From UBA9676 sp963730065 (GTDB taxonomy: Bacteria; Actinomycetota; Actinomycetes; Streptosporangiales; Streptosporangiaceae): DNA of 64,000 bases. The stretch lies in the NCBI GenBank assembly GCA_963730065.1, contig CAVSQL010000020.1, positions 496,001 through 560,000 on the forward strand. Direction: 5' to 3'. Under the pieces are notes generated by a model. It was given only the letters and a program-made list of their open reading frames with translations. It ran no database searches and had not been told where the DNA came from. The position numbers and the translations under genes are program-made. Below, piece by piece: positions 26,014 to 33,753 of the stretch (position 1 is its first letter; each line of letters starts with the position of its first letter).

Positions 26014-26544
26014 TCAGCTTCCGGCGCCTTCCAGCGCGGCCAGCAGCGCCTTCATCCAGGGGCCGAGATCGGCCGGGGTCCGGGCCGAGATGAGGTTGCC
26101 GTCCACCACGGTCGCCTGGTCCACCCAGTCCACCCCCGCGTTGACCATGTCGTCGCGGATCGCCGCCACGCTGGTCGCCCGGCGGCCCTTGACGATCTTC
26201 GCCGAGATCGGCACCCAGCCGGCGTGGCAGATGAACGCGATCGGCTTCCCGGCGTCGTCGAAGGCCCGCACCAGGCCGAGCACCGCCTCCGAGCGCCGCA
26301 GCTTGTCGGGCGCGTAACCGCCGGGGATGACGAGCGCGTCGAAATCGGCCTCGGCGACCTGGTCGACGGTGGTGTCGACGGCCACCGGCCCGTGGCCTTT
26401 CTTCCCGGTCACCGGATGGTCATCGAGACCGGCCACGGTCACCGTGGCGTCCTCCTCGCGCAACCGGTAGAGCGGGTACAGCAGTTCCATATCCTCGAAG
26501 TCGTCGGCGGCGAGAAGGAGCACTCTGCTTCGGGCCAGCGCCAT
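26014..26544 (-). CDS. DJ-1/PfpI-family protein (class I glutamine amidotransferase-like)
   Basis: A 176-residue protein starting at ATG 26544. The nucleophile elbow is IAFICHAGWVPISA with the conserved Cys. The acidic partner is in DDFEDMELLYPLYRL and the typical VIPGGYAPDKLRR loop is present. PfpI/YhbO-type proteins are proposed proteases, glyoxalases or deglycases acting on damaged proteins. It is full length for the family. Confidence 0.92.
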   Translation of the reverse strand: MALARSRVLLLAADDFEDMELLYPLYRLREEDATVTVAGLDDHPVTGKKGHGPVAVDTTVDQVAEADFDALVIPGGYAPDKLRRSEAVLGLVRAFDDAGKPIAFICHAGWVPISAKIVKGRRATSVAAIRDDMVNAGVDWVDQATVVDGNLISARTPADLGPWMKALLAALEGAGS

Positions 26545-26698
26545 GGAACCGACCCTACGCTCCGGGCCGCGGGCGGGCGTTCCCCGGTGCGCAGGCCCGG
26601 GCACGCTTACCCAGGGCGCCAGGCGCTGACCCGGGAGCGAGGCGTAGCGTGCACTGTGAGGCACCGGCCCCGTCCCTCGCCAACCCGCTGGAGGCGTC

Positions 26699-27010
26699 AT
26701 GACCGAGCAGGACCCGGACCAGCCAGCGGAGGGGTTCCACCGCAACCGGCGGGAGCATCCCGGCAAGCTGGAGCACCTCGACGACGACCAGCTGGCCCGG
26801 CTGGCCGAGGAGGAGCGGGTCGAGGCCGGGATCGACGATTACGACCCGGACGAGGTGCCCCCCGCGACCGACGCGCCGCCCGAGTGGGACGTCCGTGAGG
26901 GCGAGGAGTACCAGGAGGCCCGGGCCGAGATCCGCCGCGAGTACGACAAGGGCGAGCTCGAGGTCGAGGGCGAGCCGGACCGGTTCCCGCCGACGCGCTA
27001 CGACTCGTGA
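26699..27010 (+). CDS. acidic conserved small protein
   Basis: A 103-residue, highly charged soluble protein with GGAGG five bases before ATG 26699. It is rich in Asp, Glu, Arg and Pro (LEHLDDDQLARLAEEERVEA, YDPDEVPPATDAPPEW). It resembles short acidic actinobacterial proteins of unknown function. Its stop overlaps the GTG start of the next gene, so the two are translationally coupled. Confidence 0.75.
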   Translation: MTEQDPDQPAEGFHRNRREHPGKLEHLDDDQLARLAEEERVEAGIDDYDPDEVPPATDAPPEWDVREGEEYQEARAEIRREYDKGELEVEGEPDRFPPTRYDS

Positions 27011-27297
27011 GCGGCCCGATGTCATCGCCGCCGGAGCCGGTACACCTCAACAACCATCATCGCGACACGCTGCACCAAATCTTCCGGCATCCCGCCGGCC
27101 ACAACATCGAGTGGCATAGCGTGGTCTCGCTGCTGGACGCGGTCGGCACGGTCACCACCCACCACGACGGGAAGGTGACCGTCACCGTCGGCGCGCAGAG
27201 CGTCGTCCTGACCCCGCCGAAGGGCAAGGACGTCAACACCCGGACGGTCACCGACCTGCGCACGATGCTGGCCGCCGCCGGCTACAGCAGCGGCTGA
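27007..27297 (+). CDS. small HicA-like/dsRBD-like protein, function unknown
   Basis: A 96-residue protein starting at GTG 27007, overlapping the upstream stop (GTGA). The segment RDTLHQIFRHPAGHNIEWHS followed by a beta hairpin (KVTVTVGAQSVVLTPPKG) and a final helix resembles the small alpha-beta-beta-beta-alpha fold of HicA-type proteins. The acidic partner upstream is not a recognisable HicB, so a toxin role is only a guess. Confidence 0.7.
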   Translation: MSGPMSSPPEPVHLNNHHRDTLHQIFRHPAGHNIEWHSVVSLLDAVGTVTTHHDGKVTVTVGAQSVVLTPPKGKDVNTRTVTDLRTMLAAAGYSSG

Positions 27298-27311
27298 CCG
27301 GCCCGGGCCGC

Positions 27312-28712
27312 TCAGGACAGCCGGTCGATCTGCCGGATCTTGTTCATCGCGTCGAGGGCGGCGACCTTGTAGGCCTCGGCCAGGGTCGGGTAGTTGAAGA
27401 CCGCGTCGACCAGGTAGTCGACGGTGCCGCCGCAGCCCATGACCGCCTGCCCGATGTGGACGAGCTCGGTGGCGCCGGTGCCGAACACGTGGACGCCGAG
27501 CAGCCGGTGGTGGTTCAGCGACACGAGCAGCTTCAGCACGCCGTAGGAGTCGCCGATGATCTGGCCGCGGGCCAGCTCCCGGTAGCGGGCGATCCCGACC
27601 TCGAACGGCACGTTCTCCTTGGTCAGCTCCTCCTCGGTCTGCCCGATGTAGCTGATCTCGGGGATGCTGTAGATGCCGATCGGCTGCAGTTCCGTCATGG
27701 CGTGCACCGGCTCCCCGCAGGCGTGGTGCGCGGCCAGGCGGCCCTGCTCCGCGGAGGTGGCGGCCAGGGCGGGGAAGCCGATGATGTCGCCCACCGCGTA
27801 GATGTGCGGTACCTCGGTGCGGAAGAACTCGTCGACCACGATCCGGCCGCGCTCGTCCGCGGTGAGGCCGGCCGCGTCGAGGCTGAGCAGGTCGCTCGCG
27901 CCTTGGCGGCCCGCGGAGTACATGACGGTGTCGGCGGGGATCTTCTTCCCGCTTTGCAGGATCGCGATGGCACCTTCTGGCCGTGCCTCGACGGAGGCCA
28001 CGGTCTCCCCGAACCGGAAAGTGACCGAGAGGTCACGCAGATGGTACTTGAGCGCCTCGACCACCTCGACGTCGCAGAACTCCAGCATCCGCTCGCGCCG
28101 CTCCACCACCGTGACCTTGGTGCCCAGCGCCGCGAACATGGACGCGTACTCGATCCCGATGATCCCCGCGCCCGCGACGACCATCGACCGCGGGACCTGC
28201 TCCAGCTGGATGATCCCGTCGGAATCCATGACGGTGCGCTCGTCGAACTCGACGGTCTTGGGCCGGGCGGGCCGGGTGCCGGTGGCGATCACGATCTTCT
28301 CGGCGGTGGCCGTGCGCAGCTTGCCGCCGCCGCCGTCGACCTGCACTGTGTGCGGGTCGGTGAAGTGGGCGGTGCCGGTCAGCATCGTGACCCGGTTCCG
28401 GGTCAGCTGGCTGCGGACCACGTCCATCTCACGGCCGACCACGTGGCTGGTGCGGGCGGCCAGGTCGGCGATGGTGATCTCGTCCTTGACCCGGTAGGCC
28501 TGCCCGTACATCTCCCGCTGGTCCAGGCCGGTGAGGTACAGGACCGCCTCCCGCAGGGTCTTGGACGGGATCGTGCCGGTGTTCAGGCACACCCCGCCGA
28601 TCATGTCCTTGCGCTCGACGATCGCCACCTTCCGGCCCAGCTTGGCGGCGGCGATCGCCGCTTTCTGCCCGCCGGGGCCCGAGCCGATCACCAGGATGTC
28701 GAAGTCGTACAC
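27312..28712 (-). CDS. sthA: soluble pyridine nucleotide transhydrogenase
   Basis: A 466-residue flavoprotein disulfide-reductase-fold enzyme. The FAD site is ILVIGSGPGGQKAAI. The redox motif reads GVCLNTGTIPSKTLRE, with the second Cys replaced by Thr, which is the mark of SthA and not of lipoamide or mercuric reductases. The NAD site is VVAGAGIIGIEYASMF and the second FAD contact is IYAVGDIIGFPALA. The dimerisation domain is complete. It balances NADH and NADPH pools in the cytoplasm. It is a single gene on this strand, convergent with the small gene pair. Confidence 0.95.
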   Translation of the reverse strand: MYDFDILVIGSGPGGQKAAIAAAKLGRKVAIVERKDMIGGVCLNTGTIPSKTLREAVLYLTGLDQREMYGQAYRVKDEITIADLAARTSHVVGREMDVVRSQLTRNRVTMLTGTAHFTDPHTVQVDGGGGKLRTATAEKIVIATGTRPARPKTVEFDERTVMDSDGIIQLEQVPRSMVVAGAGIIGIEYASMFAALGTKVTVVERRERMLEFCDVEVVEALKYHLRDLSVTFRFGETVASVEARPEGAIAILQSGKKIPADTVMYSAGRQGASDLLSLDAAGLTADERGRIVVDEFFRTEVPHIYAVGDIIGFPALAATSAEQGRLAAHHACGEPVHAMTELQPIGIYSIPEISYIGQTEEELTKENVPFEVGIARYRELARGQIIGDSYGVLKLLVSLNHHRLLGVHVFGTGATELVHIGQAVMGCGGTVDYLVDAVFNYPTLAEAYKVAALDAMNKIRQIDRLS

Positions 28713-28932
28713 GTATACCAGTGTGACGACGGGCAGCGCCGTTTTGAACCCCAGTGACGGCCGGGCTCAGTGAACGTTGGACTACCGCGCGGGCCGGTAG
28801 GCGGAACTCTGCGCCTTCCGCAGGGACTCGACCCACTCCTGGCCATCGAGCAGCCGGGTGGTTCGGGCCGACCTGGTCGCGCCGCCGGAGGCGACTGCCA
28901 TCGCGACACCGGCGGCCGTGGTGTCGTCGGGG

Positions 28933-29742
28933 TCAGCCGGGCCATACCACCGGGAACAGGGGATGGTCCATGGCCGACCCGGCGGGGAGTTCCGCGTCGA
29001 GGCCGTCGAAGGGCGGGGAGGTGGTCCATCGGCGCGGCGCGTGCCGGGCGTCGGCCGACAGGTAGCGCAGCGACAGGATCCGCCGGCGGGTCTGGTATGG
29101 GAACCCGGGCGCGCCGTGCATCGTCAGGAAGTCGAAGAAGATGGCGTCGCCCGGCTCCAGGTCGAAGCGGCGGATGTCGAACGCGGCGCGGTCGGCCTCG
29201 ATGTCGGGCAGCTCGGCCAGGCTGCCCTCGGGGAACCAGCGCGCTTCCCCGCGCAGGAAGGTGCGCGGCATCAGCCAGGGCCCCCGGTGCGAGGTGGCCA
29301 CCAGCTCCAGGCAGCCGGCCGCGGGCACCGGGTCAACCGGGATCCAGGCGCTCACGCCGCGGCCGTCAACGTTGTAGTAGGGCTGGTCCTGGTGCCACGG
29401 GGTGTGCTGCTTGGTCCTGCCCTCCTTCACCAGCACGTGATCGTGGTAGAAGCGGACCTGCGGCGTCGCCATCAGGGCAGCGGCGATGGCGGGCACCCGC
29501 GATCGCCGGGCCAGCCGCTCGATCTCGGGTATCTCCCGCCACCGGCAGAAGTCCTCGGTGAAGGCGCCGGGGTCGTCGGCGCCGCTGGCCACCTGGGCGA
29601 GCGGGCCCGGGCTGGCGAGCACGGCGTCGATCGCCCGGGCCGCCACGGCCACCTCGCCGGCGTCCAAGGCCGAGCGGACGCACACCACCCCGTCCCGGGC
29701 GAAGGCGGCGGCCAGCGCGTCATCCACCGGCAGCGGGTCCAT
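28933..29742 (-). CDS. phytanoyl-CoA dioxygenase (PhyH)-family Fe(II)/2-oxoglutarate oxygenase
   Basis: A 269-residue protein. The iron facial triad can be read as HxD in TPWHQDQPYYNVDGRG and the distal His in FFDFLTMHGAPGFPYQTRRR, with the 2-oxoglutarate-binding Arg just after. The family hydroxylates small molecules; the substrate is unknown. It starts at ATG 29742, divergent from galT with about 220 bp between the starts. I see no gene in the 220 bp between its stop and sthA. Confidence 0.9.
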   Translation of the reverse strand: MDPLPVDDALAAAFARDGVVCVRSALDAGEVAVAARAIDAVLASPGPLAQVASGADDPGAFTEDFCRWREIPEIERLARRSRVPAIAAALMATPQVRFYHDHVLVKEGRTKQHTPWHQDQPYYNVDGRGVSAWIPVDPVPAAGCLELVATSHRGPWLMPRTFLRGEARWFPEGSLAELPDIEADRAAFDIRRFDLEPGDAIFFDFLTMHGAPGFPYQTRRRILSLRYLSADARHAPRRWTTSPPFDGLDAELPAGSAMDHPLFPVVWPG

Positions 29743-29961
29743 GGCCGCACTCTAGCTCGCGCGCGGCGCCTCCGCCGCCCGCGCCGGCGCCGGCGCGACG
29801 CACCCCGGCCAGGCGGCGTCTCCCGCTGTCGGGCGATCTGCCCGGTCGCCGCGCCCGCGCCGGTACCCAGCGCGGTCGTGTTGGATGGGGGCTGCCGCAT
29901 GATGATGAGCTGGCCATGGCGTCCGGCAGCGGTCAGCGTCGAGCAGCGCCGGTGGAGACTC

Positions 29962-30840
29962 ATGATCGAACCGGATCTCCGTATCGACCCGCTGACGGGC
30001 GCCCACGTCGTTGTCACCCCGTGGCGGCAGCACCGGCCCAACCTGCCCGAGGGCGGCTGCCCGTTCTGCCCGGGCGGGCTGGAGGCGCCCGGGCCGTACG
30101 ACGTCTTGCACATCCCCAACCGCTGGCCCGCCCTGCCCGACGGGCGTCACGAGGTGGTCCTGCACAGCCCGGACCACCATTCGTCCTTCCCCGCGCTGGG
30201 CGAGCACCGGTCCGGGCTGGTCGTCGAGCTGTGGTCGGCGCGCACCGCGGCGCTCGGGTCGCGTGACGACGTCAGCTATGTGTTCGTGTTCGAGAATCGC
30301 GGGCGGGCGATCGGGAGCACCATCGAGCACCCGCACAGCCAGATCCTGGCCTTCGGCCACATCCCGCCCATCCCCCGGGCCGAGCTGGCGAAGGAAGACT
30401 GTGACCTGTGCCAAGACCCCGGCGACGAGCTGGTGGTCACCCGCGGCCCGGGGTGGCAGGCGCATGTGCCGTGGGCGCCCTCGTGGCCGTACGAGATGCT
30501 GATCGCCCCGCGCGATCACGTCGCCGATCTTCCCGCGGCGGGCCCGCGGCGGCGCGCGGGCCTGGCCGCGATCCTCGTGGACTGCCTGACCCGCCTGGAC
30601 CGGTTCCTGGGGGACGGCACCCCTTACATGCTGTGGGTACATCAGCGGCCGGCCAGCGGGGGCGACTGGCCCGCCGCCCATCTCCACCTGCATCTGGCCC
30701 CGGCCATGCGGGCGCCGGGGGTAAGGCGGCATCTCGCCTCCGCCGAGCTGGGCGCGGGCATCTTCCTCGACCCGGTGGATCCCCTGACGGCCGCGGCGCA
30801 ACTGCGGTCCTCGGACCGGGCGGGCGCCGCCGGGCAGTAG
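29962..30840 (+). CDS. galT: galactose-1-phosphate uridylyltransferase
   Basis: A 292-residue protein from ATG 29962 (GGAG just upstream). It has zinc-ligand pairs CPFC and CDLC, the active-site region GSTIEHPHSQILAFGHIPPI with the HPH nucleophile element, and a C-terminal HLHLHLAPA. It exchanges UMP between UDP-glucose and galactose-1-phosphate in the Leloir pathway. It is slightly shorter than the roughly 340-residue classical enzyme. galK follows after a 260-bp G-rich repetitive gap. No galE is present in the window. Confidence 0.9.
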   Translation: MIEPDLRIDPLTGAHVVVTPWRQHRPNLPEGGCPFCPGGLEAPGPYDVLHIPNRWPALPDGRHEVVLHSPDHHSSFPALGEHRSGLVVELWSARTAALGSRDDVSYVFVFENRGRAIGSTIEHPHSQILAFGHIPPIPRAELAKEDCDLCQDPGDELVVTRGPGWQAHVPWAPSWPYEMLIAPRDHVADLPAAGPRRRAGLAAILVDCLTRLDRFLGDGTPYMLWVHQRPASGGDWPAAHLHLHLAPAMRAPGVRRHLASAELGAGIFLDPVDPLTAAAQLRSSDRAGAAGQ

Positions 30841-31102
30841 CCCCGGCCTCGGCGGCCGGCCGGGACCAGGTGCGGTGCCGACGGGAGCACGGGAGGTGGC
30901 GGGCACCGGAGGCGGGCACCGGCTGCGGGCACCAGGCTGCGGGAGGCGGACGGCGCGAGAGGGCGGGCACCGGGCTGCGGGAGGCGGCGGGCACCGGCGG
31001 CGGGCACCAGGCTGCGGGAGGCGGAACGCACGGGAGGGCGGGGCAGAAGATACGGGTGCGGGAGGAACGCGAAGCGCGGCAGGCGGGAGGCAGAGGATAA
31101 GG
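30841..31102 (+). repeat. G-rich low-complexity spacer with direct repeats between galT and galK
   Basis: The stretch is made of variations on GCGGGCACC and GGCTGCGGGAGGCGG. An exact 26-bp copy pair lies at 30925-30950 and 31000-31025. A second pair, 31054-31079 and 31101-31126, matches at 25 of 26 bases and runs into the first codons of galK. The plus-strand frame is open through it, but its translation is only Gly/Ala/Arg repeats, so I do not call it coding. Confidence 0.8.
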
Positions 31103-32335
31103 GTGCGGGAGGCACGCGAAGCGCGGGAGGCGGAAGGAACTGGTGGCGCGGACGCCGGCGCCTGGTTCGCCAGGTGCTACGGCCGCGAGCCGGAAGGTAT
31201 CTGGTTCGCGCCCGGCCGCGTCAACCTGCTCGGCGGGCCGGACTACAACGAGGTGTTCGTGCTGCCGTTCGCTCTCGGCGCCGGGGTGTACGCGGCCACC
31301 TCCCGGCGCGGCGACGGGCGGATCGCGCTGGCCTCCCGCCAGGCCGGCGGCGATCCGATGCTGCTGTCCATCGGCGCGCTGGCACCCGGGACGGTCGGCG
31401 GCTGGGCCGCGTACCCGGCCGGGGTGGCGTGGGCGCTCCGCGAGGCGGGCCACCTCGCGGGCGGCGCCGACATAGCGGTCGACGCCGACCTGCCGGTCGG
31501 GGCCGGGCTCTCGTCCTCGGCCGCGCTGGGATGTGCGGTGGCGCTCGCGCTGACCGGACTCCACGGGCTCTCTGTGCCCGGGCGTGAGCTCGCGGCCCAC
31601 GCCCGGCGCGGTGAGAACGACTTCGTGGGCGTGCCTACCGGGATCATGGATCAGCTGGCCGCGTTCCTGTGCCGGGCCGGCCACGCGCTGCTGCTCGACT
31701 GCCGGACCGGCACCGGGACGGCGGTCCCGCTCCGCCCGGCCGACGCCGGCCTGGCGCTGCTGGTCATCGACACCCGTGTCCGGCATGCGCTGGCCGACGG
31801 CCGCTACGCGGAGCGCCACCAGGCCTGCGCGGATGCCGCGGCCATGCTGGGCGTGCGGTCGCTGCGGGATGTTATCGACGACGCCGGGACACTGGCCAGC
31901 CTGGCCGGACAGGCCGAGCCGGGCGGGAAAGCCGGGCAGGTGGGGCAGGCCGGGCAGGCGGGGCAGGTTCTCCAGCGCACCGTCCGGCACGTCATCGCGG
32001 AAAACCGCCGCGTCCTCGCGGCCGCCGAACTGCTCCGCGCCGGTGACCAGGCGGGGATAGGCCCGCTGCTGACCGCCTCCCACCGCTCGCTGCGCGACCA
32101 GTTCGAGGCATCCTGGCCGCAGGCCGACGCGGCGGTCGATGCGGCGATCGGCGCCGGTTCGGCCGGCGCGCGCATGACCGGCGGCGGCTTCGGCGGCTCG
32201 GTCATCGGGCTGATGCCCGCCGACCGGGCGGAGCTCATCCGCCGGGCAGTCGCCGAGCGGTTCGCCCGGCACGGCTGGCAGGCCCCGCGCTACCTGGACG
32301 CGGTGCCCTCCGGCGGCGCCCGCCGAATCCGCTGA
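31103..32335 (+). CDS. galK: galactokinase-like GHMP kinase with altered sugar-binding signature
   Basis: A 410-residue protein. I place the start at GTG 31103, behind AGAGGATAAGG; a later start cannot be excluded because the first about 20 residues are repeat-derived. The GHMP features are complete: LPVGAGLSSSAALGCAVALA (ATP loop), GVPTGIMDQLAAFL with the catalytic Asp, and ARMTGGGFGGSVIGLMP. The galactokinase signature, normally GRVNLIGEHTDYNxG, reads GRVNLLGGPDYNEVFVLPF: Glu and His are lost and one residue is deleted, while Asp is kept. A GQ-rich insert lies near residue 280. It follows galT, which supports a Leloir role. Confidence 0.85.
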   Translation: MREAREAREAEGTGGADAGAWFARCYGREPEGIWFAPGRVNLLGGPDYNEVFVLPFALGAGVYAATSRRGDGRIALASRQAGGDPMLLSIGALAPGTVGGWAAYPAGVAWALREAGHLAGGADIAVDADLPVGAGLSSSAALGCAVALALTGLHGLSVPGRELAAHARRGENDFVGVPTGIMDQLAAFLCRAGHALLLDCRTGTGTAVPLRPADAGLALLVIDTRVRHALADGRYAERHQACADAAAMLGVRSLRDVIDDAGTLASLAGQAEPGGKAGQVGQAGQAGQVLQRTVRHVIAENRRVLAAAELLRAGDQAGIGPLLTASHRSLRDQFEASWPQADAAVDAAIGAGSAGARMTGGGFGGSVIGLMPADRAELIRRAVAERFARHGWQAPRYLDAVPSGGARRIR

Positions 32336-32367
32336 ACCCACGCCCAGCCCCGCCCTGGGTGGGTGGC

Positions 32368-32577
32368 GCGATGCGGGCGGGAAGGCCATTTCTCCGCCGC
32401 AGCCGGGCCGCGACGCGGGGGAAGGTCAGCTCCCCGCCACAGGCGGAGCCGCGATACGAGCGGGAAGGCTAGCTCCCGCCGCAGGCCAGGGCGTGATGCG
32501 GCTGGAAGATCAGCTCTCTGCCGCAAGCCGGGGCCGCGATGCCAGTGCGGAGGGTCAGCTCCCCGCGGCGGCCATGG
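32368..32577. repeat. five imperfect tandem repeats of about 42 bp, each with a hairpin
   Basis: Units begin at 32368, 32410, 32451, 32493 and 32536, each opening G(C/T)GA(T/C)(G/A)C and carrying a G-rich run, a CAGCT-like centre and a C-rich run. Examples are GGGGAAGGTCAGCTCCCC in unit 2 and CGGGAAGGCTAGCTCCCG in unit 3, which fold back on themselves. The array fills the gap between the convergent galK and VOC genes and the last unit covers the end of the VOC coding region. It may act as a bidirectional terminator or as a repeat family. Confidence 0.8.
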
Positions 32578-33001
32578 GCGCCGTCAGCTCGAGCTGGACA
32601 CCGTCGGGATCCTCGAACGGGAGCACATCGATGCCGAACGACGCCAGGCTGGTGATCTCGCCGTGCGCGACGCCGTTCTCATCGAAGAGGCGCACCGCCT
32701 GCTCCAGGTCATCGCGGCTGGCGACGCCAAAGCTGAGATGGTCAAGACCCACCCGGTCCGGGTCGAAGCGGTCACCGGACGGCGCCATCGGCCGCAGGCC
32801 CATCAGCAGGTTGCCGCGGATCATGACCACGCCGCCGAAGAGGATCTTGAACACCTCGTCCGCCGACGGGTCGTCCGGCGGCGGCGATTCCACCGCCACC
32901 TCGAAGCCGAGCAGGCTGGTGTAGAACCGCCGGCTCCGCTCCACGTCGGTAACGGTGAGCCGCAGGTGATGGATGTCACCAGTCGGAATCTGCCCAGGCA
33001 T
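32555..33001 (-). CDS. VOC/glyoxalase-family protein
   Basis: A 148-residue protein. ATG 33001 is preceded by GGAGGGAGG. Two beta-alpha-beta-beta-beta modules are visible: IHHLRLTVTDVERSRRFYTS with an N-terminal metal His, VGLDHLSFGVASRDDLEQAV with the second His, and a terminal acidic FEDPDGVQLELTAP. It is probably a metal-dependent dioxygenase, lyase or resistance protein of unknown substrate. Its stop lies inside the hairpin repeat array. Confidence 0.88.
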   Translation of the reverse strand: MPGQIPTGDIHHLRLTVTDVERSRRFYTSLLGFEVAVESPPPDDPSADEVFKILFGGVVMIRGNLLMGLRPMAPSGDRFDPDRVGLDHLSFGVASRDDLEQAVRLFDENGVAHGEITSLASFGIDVLPFEDPDGVQLELTAPMAAAGS

Positions 33002-33318
33002 CGCAGCCTCCCTCCAGCGCGGAGCACCAGCGCCCCGCTCGATCCGGCCCACCGACAGCATCTCAGCCCGGGGCGGCCGACGTCCGCCCGCCGAGGGATA
33101 ATTGATCATCGGGCCGCAGGATGACTGATCATCCGGCCACGTGATGTCGGCCGTCCGGCCGGGAATGGCGAACGTCCGGCGGCCCGGCGAGCGGAGGCGG
33201 GGGCATGGCATTGTCGATTGGAGCTATCCCCGTTCGTCGTATCAGGTGAGCCGGCCGCTGGCATCCGGGCCGGCCCGGTACGCAGAACGGCTCCAGCGAC
33301 CGAGGGGACACCACGCAC

Positions 33319-33684
33319 GTGAGCACCGCACACAGCGACAGCCGCCCAACATCACCCGCCGCCAGGCCAGTGCAGTTCCGCCTGGTGACCAGATACGCCA
33401 GCCGCTCGGGCGAGGCGGCCGACGACAACCAGCGCCGGGTGGAGGCCGTGTTCGCCGAACTCGAACAGACCCGCCCCGACAACGTCACCTACCTCGTCCT
33501 GCGGCTGGCCGACGACTCGTTCGTGCACATCTCCTTCCACGGCCACGCGCACGGCGAGACCAACCCCATCGCGTCCACCGCCGCCTTCGCGCATTTCCTC
33601 GACGGCCACGGCGAGCGGCGCCAGGGCGACATCGATCAGCAGAACGCCAGCCTCGTCGGCGCCTACGTCACCGAGATCGGCTAG
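33319..33684 (+). CDS. conserved small protein, probable dimeric alpha/beta barrel
   Basis: A 121-residue protein from GTG 33319. After a disordered N-terminus it alternates strands and helices (VQFRLVTRYASRSG, NVTYLVLRLADDSFVHISFH, AAFAHFLDGHG) in the manner of monooxygenase-like alpha/beta barrels. I do not recognise a specific function. Confidence 0.7.
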   Translation: MSTAHSDSRPTSPAARPVQFRLVTRYASRSGEAADDNQRRVEAVFAELEQTRPDNVTYLVLRLADDSFVHISFHGHAHGETNPIASTAAFAHFLDGHGERRQGDIDQQNASLVGAYVTEIG

Positions 33685-33753
33685 GAGCGGGCCCCGCCCG
33701 GCCCCTAACCGGTTACCGGTAGGCAGCGGGCTGACCGGGCGCGGCTGGTGGGC

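Noticed and set aside
28713..28932. Short minus-strand frame upstream of sthA
   Set aside because: It has no ribosome binding site and a composition like shuffled GC-rich sequence. sthA has its own ATG at 28712.
32368..32577. CRISPR-like array
   Set aside because: There is no alternation of constant repeats and variable spacers. Whole 42-bp units vary together and contain hairpins, and no cas genes are present.
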